This document shows positions 51,101 through 60,100 of a stretch of DNA of 64,000 nt, piece by piece. The notes under the pieces were generated by a model. That model was not told where the DNA came from. It did not search any database and saw only the letters and a list, made by a program, of their open reading frames with translations. The DNA lies in assembly GCF_910592395.1 (NCBI RefSeq), contig NC_088309.1:27032599-27096598 (forward strand). The letters run 5' to 3'. Every line of letters begins with the position of its first letter. Positions within the stretch are counted from its first letter, which is position 1. The stretch comes from Lineus longissimus. Lineage: Eukaryota > Nemertea > Pilidiophora > Heteronemertea > Lineidae. The position numbers were made by a program, and so were the translations under genes.

Positions 51101-54100
51101 ACAAACCATTCCCATCTCATTGTCAGAGACCCATCATTGTAGCAATGCCTTCTCTTGACAAACCATTCCCATCTTGTTGTCAAAGACCCATATGAAAACA
51201 TTGCCTTCTCTTGACAAACCATTCCCATCTTGTTGTCAGAGACCCATATGGTAGCAATGCCTTCTCTTGACAAACCATTCCCATCTTGTTGTCAGAGACC
51301 CATTATGGTAGCAATGCCTTCTCTGGACAAACCATTCCAATCTCATTGTCAGAGACCCATATATTAGCAATGCCTTCTTTTGACAAACCATTCCCATCTT
51401 GTTGTCAGAGACCCATCATTGTAGCAATGCCTTCTCTTGACAAACCATTCCCATCTTGTTGTCAAAGACCCATATGAAAACATTGCCTTCTCTTGACAAA
51501 CCATTCCCATCTTGTTGTCAGAGACCCATCATGGTAGCAATGCCTTCTCTTGACAAACCATTCCCATCTCATTGTCAGAGACCCATCATGTTAGCAATGC
51601 CTTCTCTTGACAAACCATTCCCATCTCATTGTCAGAGACCCATCATGTTAGCAATGCCTTCTCTTGACAAACCATTCCCATCTTGTTGCCAGAGACCCAT
51701 ATGGAAGCAATGCCTTCTCTTGACAAACCATTCCCATGTTGTTGCCAGAGACCCATATGGAAGCAATGCCTTCTCTGTGGAAACATTGCAGTGAATGTCT
51801 CATTTGTCTTGGCTAAAAACCAATTGAATTTCAGAGCTCCTTGTCGTGTGGTTGGCAGGGGTGAGTTGATTGATTCCATTATGTTTCTATATATACATGG
51901 TTTCCTGTAATCAATAATCGCCCTTAATCAAATACGTTTGAGTTCTGTTGTCAGCAAGCGGAGACAGCTTCACTTAGAAGACCAGGATCTGATGGAGTAT
52001 GCTAAGAATAAACAAGGCTATGAAAGCCTGCATTGTATCAGAGTCTTGTAAGCAATGTAGTTACATATTCAGAGAAATAAGTATGCAAACTGACTAGCTA
52101 CAATCATTGTTGTATTGTTACGGAATGCAAGTATGTTTCATGACCTTTTGAGAGTCGGATGTAGACATACAGATATCTGCCATTGACTCCAGCAACAATG
52201 GAACTTGGTTTCAAAGGACCTGAAGGGCTGGGCACTCTCATGTCAGTACATTGACCGTGTGTTGCATTACACTCTGTCATTTGTACTGAGAGTTAGTGTA
52301 TTGTCAGCATCTAGGAATGATGAAGGTCATTCGACGTACATGGTCTGTTCCCTTGTTTGGTTTGCTGATTCTGGCAAAGGTGCATCATGTATTGGTTGTT
52401 TGGAAGAAGGAAGAAAGAAATGCATTGAATATTCTGTTTGTGTTTGACATTTTCTCTCTGCTCCTCGTGACGTTTCACACCTTTCCTGTTGAACAAACAA
52501 AAATGATAACTTTGAGTTTGTGACTTAAAGTATTGTTTTCAGAATGCTGTCTCCATTTTCATTCCCATGGCTATGGTACTTACTCTATGTTGTCGAGACG
52601 AAATGACAATTTCAGAAGCCAGTCTTTGTGTGATCGAGGGAAATGCCAAAACCAGAGTTCAGAGATTAAATATGATTTGGCTGAACTGTTCCACTGCCAG
52701 TATTTTGGTATTCAATCGAAATGTTGATCAATTGATCATCAACCAGGGTATTGATAAGCCATGAGGTGCTGGAGACAACCGTGTTGCTGTGGCCATAGCA
52801 GACTCCCCTTCACTGGAATGGTCTGATCCAACATCATTATTCCCAAGGTGACGAACATTGGTGAAAATTATCACTTGATTAGATATCCGAATCATAGAAT
52901 TTGAAAGCGTTTGTCTATTTGATGAAGCAAAGTTAGTCGGAGGTACGTGATAAGTATTAATCCAAGCAGAAGCTTGCTCAATGTGACAATATGTTAGCGT
53001 GCTTCACATGTGCATTCAGGTGTAATAAAGGTAAGGGTGCATGCTTTGCATTTCTCAGCTTCCTGCATCTTTGCCTTTCCCGGATGGATGTTGAGGTGGT
53101 TCACCTCCTTGACTCCAAACCCATAATGTCACCAAGCTGTTGTCATGCTTTTCCCATTCTGATGCTAATGGCAACTACCAAAGAGTGATGGTATGGTTAC
53201 CATGCTAGGCAAACAGGTGTATCACCATGTAGTGGGAGGTCACACGGTTACCATGACATTCTCTTTGGAGACATCTGTAGTAAATCGCTGAGCCCCTGAG
53301 ATGGTGAAGCTTATCGCATTGTCTCAGGAATGTAGTGATCTTAACATTTCTATGACTTTGCCTACCTTCTGCTTGTCTCTTTTGAAGGGAATCGACTCAA
53401 GCACGCTACTATAAAGCCGTGCTTTTATCACTGCCTTGTGATTACCAGATTTGTTTCAATGTTACTTTGAGGAAAATAAGCATGAGAATCGTTGTGCTAA
53501 AAAGGTCATGACCAGCCAAAGCTGTTGGTACTCTCGTTGGGTTGAAGCACTTTTGACCCTGCCATCAGATGGTAGACCCCTTAAACCACCATCTGATTGT
53601 AGAGCTTCAGACACTGCCGTCATGCTGCAGTCTAAGCACCTCGTAGGCACGAGATTTTCGGTGGCCGTTGTAGCTGTTGCAAGTGCCTGCGACAAGAATT
53701 GCCCTGCCAACATGTCCTCCCAGCAGTTATCGCAAGACATCTTGGCACAGAAAACTCCGAGACTATGAAAGATACACCCGAGACAAATATCGTCTGAGGC
53801 AATGCTTCCGTCTGATGGCAGATTTAAAGCTTCTTTATAAACAGAGCATGTCACACTGCTAGAACTTATGACCCCAAAGTAAAAGGATATCCTCCTAATT
53901 CTCTTCCTGTAACACATTGGAAAAAAAGTGCGAGCAGTTATCTGCCTTTTCTGTCAGGCATTATCGTATTTTTCTCATCCTCTTTCTTAAACGAGTTTGC
54001 CTATTGTCAACCTGACTCCAACATCATCTAATCTTTCATCATCCCAATTAGCTAAATGAAGACAGGAGCTACCTGCTCATCCTTGACATGCCCACTGGGG

Positions 54101-57100
54101 GTGAGGCAGAGACTAACAATGATTTAGGTATCTTCCTTGAAGCTCATGCTTTCTGTGTTGTGGTAATGTCAGAAGGTCCTCGCGTGAAATGCTTGCGGAT
54201 TTGACAAAGGATGATCCCTCATCCTTGCGTTTATTCTCAGTACTCGCTTGGGCCTCTGTTGCAATTTCAACGTGTCATTTACATGTACATCCAAGCCACA
54301 TCCTCAGTACTAAGTTTCTTCACAGTGATCACAGTGCCATTTCCACTTCTTACCGTCATTACTGAAACTGTTGGTTCCCCCGAGACGCATCTCGCTTCTA
54401 GACTCTCCATGAAATTGATCGTACCACTTCTACATTATGATGCATGCGTCTCGAGAGGGTGCCTTGGATTAAATGGGTGGTTTTGAGAGTTGTAGCAGGA
54501 AAGCACTTGGCTGACTATACATGAACATGTACAGATACTATACTGTACGTTGTTCCAAAGAGGAGAAAGTACTAGCGAGTAGACCTACCCACCTAATAAT
54601 CTGTATACTATCGGAACTGGTATTTCACAGCTTGCTAATGTCTCCCTGGAATGGATGAGATGTTCCAAATGTCTTCCTTCATTGATTTCTAATCATAGGT
54701 TGATCTGACCTCTCGGAAATCTAGAATCCATCACGGCTGTCTAAGTGACACCACCTGCTGCCTGAGCTGAGCTTTCGGGAACACATTCCTGGTCATGGCA
54801 GTAGTTTGGAGCAGTCATCGTGGAAACCGACTCATTTAACACCTCCCTACATAAAATATGTCTCCCCGCCACATGTGACCACCACATCAATGTGTCTGAA
54901 GATTGGGATTTTCATATTTTGGGGAAAGCAATGGTGCTGAACTTTATCTGATGTTGTTCATGGTCTTGGACAGTTATATGAGTGGTTTTCACCTCAATGA
55001 TTTTGAGTATCAGTGCTACAACTGAACATCAACCATGTCAACAAATCTTATATTTGGCATAGTTGAACACTGATGAGTTTCTGTGATAGAGGCGTTATAC
55101 AACCAGAGCTAATGGTTCGACCAGTTTGTTTGTCAGTCTCTTCATCAATGCAGAGCTGTAATTACTTCCCTGGTTGCTAAAAAACTAAATGTGCTGTATG
55201 GTCAGTAATGTAATCGTCCCCCAAAAGGATTCACAGTCAAATTATTGTGATAAATTAGACATGCACAGCATCATGAGTAGTTGCTATTCCCCAATGTGGT
55301 GTGTTTTGGGAGATACGACTTGGCTAATGGTCTGCTGTGCTATCAGCATCCCATTCGTCATTGTGTGTGGAGGACAGCATTGCTGTTTGGAATATCTGTC
55401 CACTGATCCATGGCTTCTGGTCATTTGTGCATGACATGTTTGGCAAATACAATGCCATTGACTCCTTGATGTGTGTTATTGTTGCAAGGTCCTGGCTAGT
55501 CTGATATGAACATGGTAGATTCACTACCACTACCACTTATGTCAGTGGATAGTAGGACTGATGTATGGTCAGACAGCATGACTGTTTGAAATATGTTAGC
55601 TTGTGATTAGTTCATGACTTGTTTGTCAAATTGACTGGTAAAAATTTTATACGTGATAGTAGAGAGCACTGGTGTGAACATGGTTATTAAAGCTCTTCCA
55701 CTATATTAGATAGTTTCGTAGCGAGGTATCACAGCCAGCGTCTTTGATCACGTTTGTCAGTTAGCATGGCAGCAGTCGGAATAAAAAAAAAGTCTCGCCT
55801 GATAATCATTGCAGCATAAAAAACTTGTGTGAATTCGGTGACGAGATCTTATCTTCATTAATCTAGATTCGGTATCCCAAACCCCGGACTCCGGGTCATC
55901 TATCATGAACGTGTGCAGGCTCCTGACGAGATATAATCATGAATTGATCATGTACGTGATCAAGATGTTATCCCTGACTGGTCTTCACATACCCATATAC
56001 ATGTGTGGGTAGGTCTAAAGCTGAAGTTGTCATGATCAAGACTTTCAAGTGAGTTAATAAGATGCTTGAGAAAAATTGGGCCCTCCTGCATCAATCTGGA
56101 GTAAACAACTCTCCAGCTAGTACATGTCCTCATTATTCCTGTGCAGGAAGACGCCGGAAGTCAGAACAGGTCTCTCCTCCCATTAATGGCTTGCTCCCGC
56201 ATAAAACATCATCTGCCATGTTGCAAAGATCCCAACTCGTTGTCATGGTGACATGACTCTATCTGGTTTATTTACCCGACATAAGAAAAATTGGGAGGAC
56301 TTATGTTAGGATTAGACATAGAGGTTAATATTTGTTATAAAAATTGAATCCTGTGTATAATGAGGACAACATACTCTACTATAATTGTCACGTTCATTGA
56401 CTCCTCTTCCGTGACACGGAAGCAGCTTTAGCAACCTATAGTGTAGATGAATTGGCAACATGGTGAAATATTGCCTTCCACATGATAGTGGCAATCCACA
56501 GAGAATTCACTTGGGAATTGAGTACCATATGTACTTCAAGTAAGGTTGTGGAGTTGATGACACTTGTCACATCAGCATTCTGGTATCGCTTCCTACCATT
56601 ACTGTTGGTGACCTGAGGACTCTTGTCAATCCTCTCTAGTCAGTCTCTATTAGCTCTGAGAGGATTGACACTATTGGAACCATGGTCCACAATATTGGAG
56701 GCAGGCCATCGTATCTCTCACAGCCTTCAGGCAATGAACAAGTTGGTTTGACTCCTCTTATTATATGTGGAAACTTATCTATATCTTCAAGCTTACTGAG
56801 TATAGTATGGCTCAACAGTTGTTGGTGTATGCCCTCCCACTGCCGTTAGCTATCAGGCTATGGGTTGGTGCGTTTGACTTTACCATGCCATCTCTTAACT
56901 TGTGGTAGATTTGCCTTTATTAGCTTTCAGGCCCGGTACCGACAAGAATATTCTATTGTACTTAGGATGCTGTCTGGCAATGTGTGATTGGTTCCTTCTC
57001 CGTCTTCCCTTAGCAATCAGTCAGGCTCAGTATTGACAAGACGAATGGCGTACTCCGTAGTCATGTTTTTCTTGTGTGACTTATCATTCTCAACCGTGCT

Positions 57101-60100
57101 GTATCTGTCCCTTTCAGAGAAACCACTGATTTGGGCGAATGAGTTATCTGCTGCTGTCACTAGAGGCAAACAAGTACCACCCATTATTTCAAGGCACAAT
57201 CAATTTCATGCCTGTGCTTTCGATTGTTTGATTGTTTGTTATATGTTTCAGAGCCTGGGTGGCGCCGGTGGAGGGTACGTGGACACTGACACTGCTGACA
57301 AACTACAAGCTCTTGAAGACACTAACAGACTTCTTCAGAGTGAATTACAAAAATTGGAGATAAAACTCACCGAAAAGGATAAAATTGTAAGTATAAGCAA
57401 CACTTCTGAGACACAAAAGCAAAACATTTTTAAAAGCATCTGTGAAAGTGGTCCATCTTTGGTAAGTTCATCAAGAAGATCCATAATGATAGTGTTCTTC
57501 GATCCATGTTTTCCTCCTAACTGAGGTGATAGAGAATAAACTTGGATAGAATGGTGATGCAGTAATTAAGATGGCTGACCAGTCTGACCAGTCCATGAAT
57601 TACTGTCAGGATTGGGTGATGACTGCCATTAATCACAAACAAATAAGGGTTGGTGTGATGTGCATAAATAATGGTCGGCCATATTGATTAGACTATAGCA
57701 GTATCAGTGGGTTTAGTCACTTAATTAAAAGGTATCCTGCGTTGCTAATGATGGCTTTATAAGACTCAACTTGTGTTCCATAGATAACAAATGGGAACAG
57801 TATTAAGGGAACGGGGTCTACATTGGCTTACTGCTAAAAATGTGCCATAGTGCCCATGTTATGTAAGATAGTAAGTAGTGAGACCTATCAGCAACTGTGT
57901 GAACTTTAATCTGTCTCACCTGGCTCCTGCCTTGAATCTTCTTTAATAGATCAAATTGATTCATCTCTAAGAAAGATGCGGTGTTATCTGGGTGTTTTTT
58001 TTTGCTGTGCATTGAATTGCTCAGTGCACCAAAACCTGTAAGTTATTCTCAGCGGATTCTTGAAGGGAAACAACTGACAGGTTACACTCTTTTGCAGGAA
58101 ACTCGTTTAAAAGAAAAGGAAAAAGATCTAAAGGAGAAGGAAGCCTTGTGCGAGCAGTTAGAACGAGACATCCAGAAAGCACAACGCCGTGTCGACAAAG
58201 AACTCAGGAACAAAGATCGGGAGTTGCAGCAAAAGGAATCAGAACTCGATTTAACAAAACAGGAATTAGAACAAAAAGAGAACCTTTGTGAACAGTTACA
58301 GCAAGATATACAAATATCACAACGGACTGTACGAGAGGAGTTAGGAAAGAAGGAATCGGAGTTGAATAAGATTCATGCTGAGTTGAGAGAGAAGGAATTA
58401 CGGTGCTCACAATTGCAGGGGGAGATTGCGGATACGCAGAAAAAGATAGATGCCGAGGTTCAGAAGAAGGAGGTCGAGGTGAGAGAGCGAGAGTCGCACT
58501 GCCATCAGCTGCAGAGAGAGTCGGAGGAGTCGCAGCGTAAGGTGAGGGAGGAGTTACATCAACGTGACGCACAACTGAAAGAGAAGGATTCCAAAGTTAG
58601 CGAGTTACAGAAAGAAATCCAACATTCCAAACAACAGATTAAGGAGGAGTTGAAACGCAAGGAGGTGGAGTTAAAAGAGAAGGAACTACGCTGTGCTCAG
58701 CTGCAAAAGAACATTGAGGAGTCTCAGCGGAATGTTGATGATGCGTTGAAACGGAAGGAGTCTGAGCTGAAAGACAAGGAAACACGCTGTTCTCAGTTAC
58801 AGAAGGAAATACAGGTCACTCAGAGAAAGGTTAATGATTTGGTAGGTATCCGTTATTATCATATGAAATATCCCGTGGTCTTACAATGCGTATGCTGACA
58901 CATCTTACGATGCATATGCTGTAACTTGGTCTTAACTGATACCCACGCTGGTTACTGTTTATGATGATGTATTGGTTTTATGCCAGTGCTGTCCCTCGTG
59001 TCATGGCTTATATCTTCATCAGTTGCCATGGTGGCTTTCAGTCGCTTTGCTTGATTGAATGGGGAACCTTTGGATTAAGGAATTGAACCCGAGGCGGAGG
59101 ACCTTGGTTGAGTTACCAAGACACTCGAGGGTGGAGCTAAAATACAGTCCAAACCCGAGCCGACAGGCGAGGGTTTGGACGAAATTTTAGCTCCACCCGA
59201 GAGTGTCTTGGTAACTCAACCAAGGTCCGAAGCCGAGGGTTCAATTTCTATTCTAAAATACCTCAAACTTAAAAAGATAGGCCACGAAATAACTTGAATA
59301 TGTGCGAATTTGGCAAATTCCATCCATCGCCTGCCCGGAGCGCCGGTAGCGCCGTTGTTTACATTATGTTACGGCAGCCCGTATAGGAAGTCCGGATCGG
59401 CTCGCTCAAGTGACGCTAAAATCCGCGCAAATGGGCTATTTGGAGCGTTTTTCTCAGCAAATATGTGTAGTGCTCATTAAAAAACTTAGGGTGGTTGATG
59501 CTTCCTTGGCTGATTTGTGTTTGAAGCAGTGTTTTGAGAGCCTCAAACTTCTGAAGTGAGCTGTGTGCATGGTTCCACATTTTAGTGCAACCCGAGGGAA
59601 CTTTGGTAGAGCATCTTGGTTGCGTGTCCAAAACACTCCACTCTCAGAACGAGGCTTATGCATTTTCCATTTAAAAGTTGACTTTACGGTACCAAGGTAT
59701 TTTAGAATGACATGTTGAACTGTGTGAATGGAACATGAGACCGTCTCTATGGTATACAATATGGACTAGAAAAACACTACATATGATAGGCTGTACCCTG
59801 ATAGACCCTTTTGTCCAATGAAGATCTAAAGACAAACTATACAGCAGGGGTTAGCTACATGTAAGCAAGACATGCCTATCATGTCTAAAGCTATGAAACA
59901 AAATTGAGTATGCCAACCAGTCACTTAGGTCAGTAATGTTGGAGTTGCGTGCTATTTGTGACATACACTGATCAAAATCAATGAACTAAATATATTCCAT
60001 TAGATAATATGTACATTGAATTATTCAATCTGTCATTCTCATCATTCACATTAGGGATGGAGGCATCCCTGAAGCTGTATGACCTTTCCAACTTTTCGTT

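Larger units (their letters stand above)
40637..57251 (+). other. intron 5 (16.6 kb), repeat-rich
   Basis: This is by far the largest intron seen. It holds a degenerate tandem duplication at 41696-41875, a 168-bp tandem duplication at 47033-47367, the large minisatellite at 49565-51785, a 13-bp hairpin at 56624-56670 and a TGATTAATCA palindrome at 40871. CpG is depleted throughout. I find no further coiled-coil exon by eye, though short exons could be missed. Confidence 0.75.

Noticed and set aside
49565-51785. CRISPR-like array
   Set aside because: Units are contiguous variants of one sequence without unique spacers, and the DNA is eukaryotic.
49782-51879. Repeated frames such as PSLDKPFPSCCQRPI (plus) and SLTTRWEWFVKRRHC (minus)
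   Set aside because: Both strands are open because the 56/57-bp unit has few stops. The units shift frame, and there is no splice or start context.
53462-53917. 151-codon minus-strand frame inside intron 5
   Set aside because: No recognisable domain, a plus-strand frame overlaps it, and composition follows local CCATCTGATGG-type short repeats.
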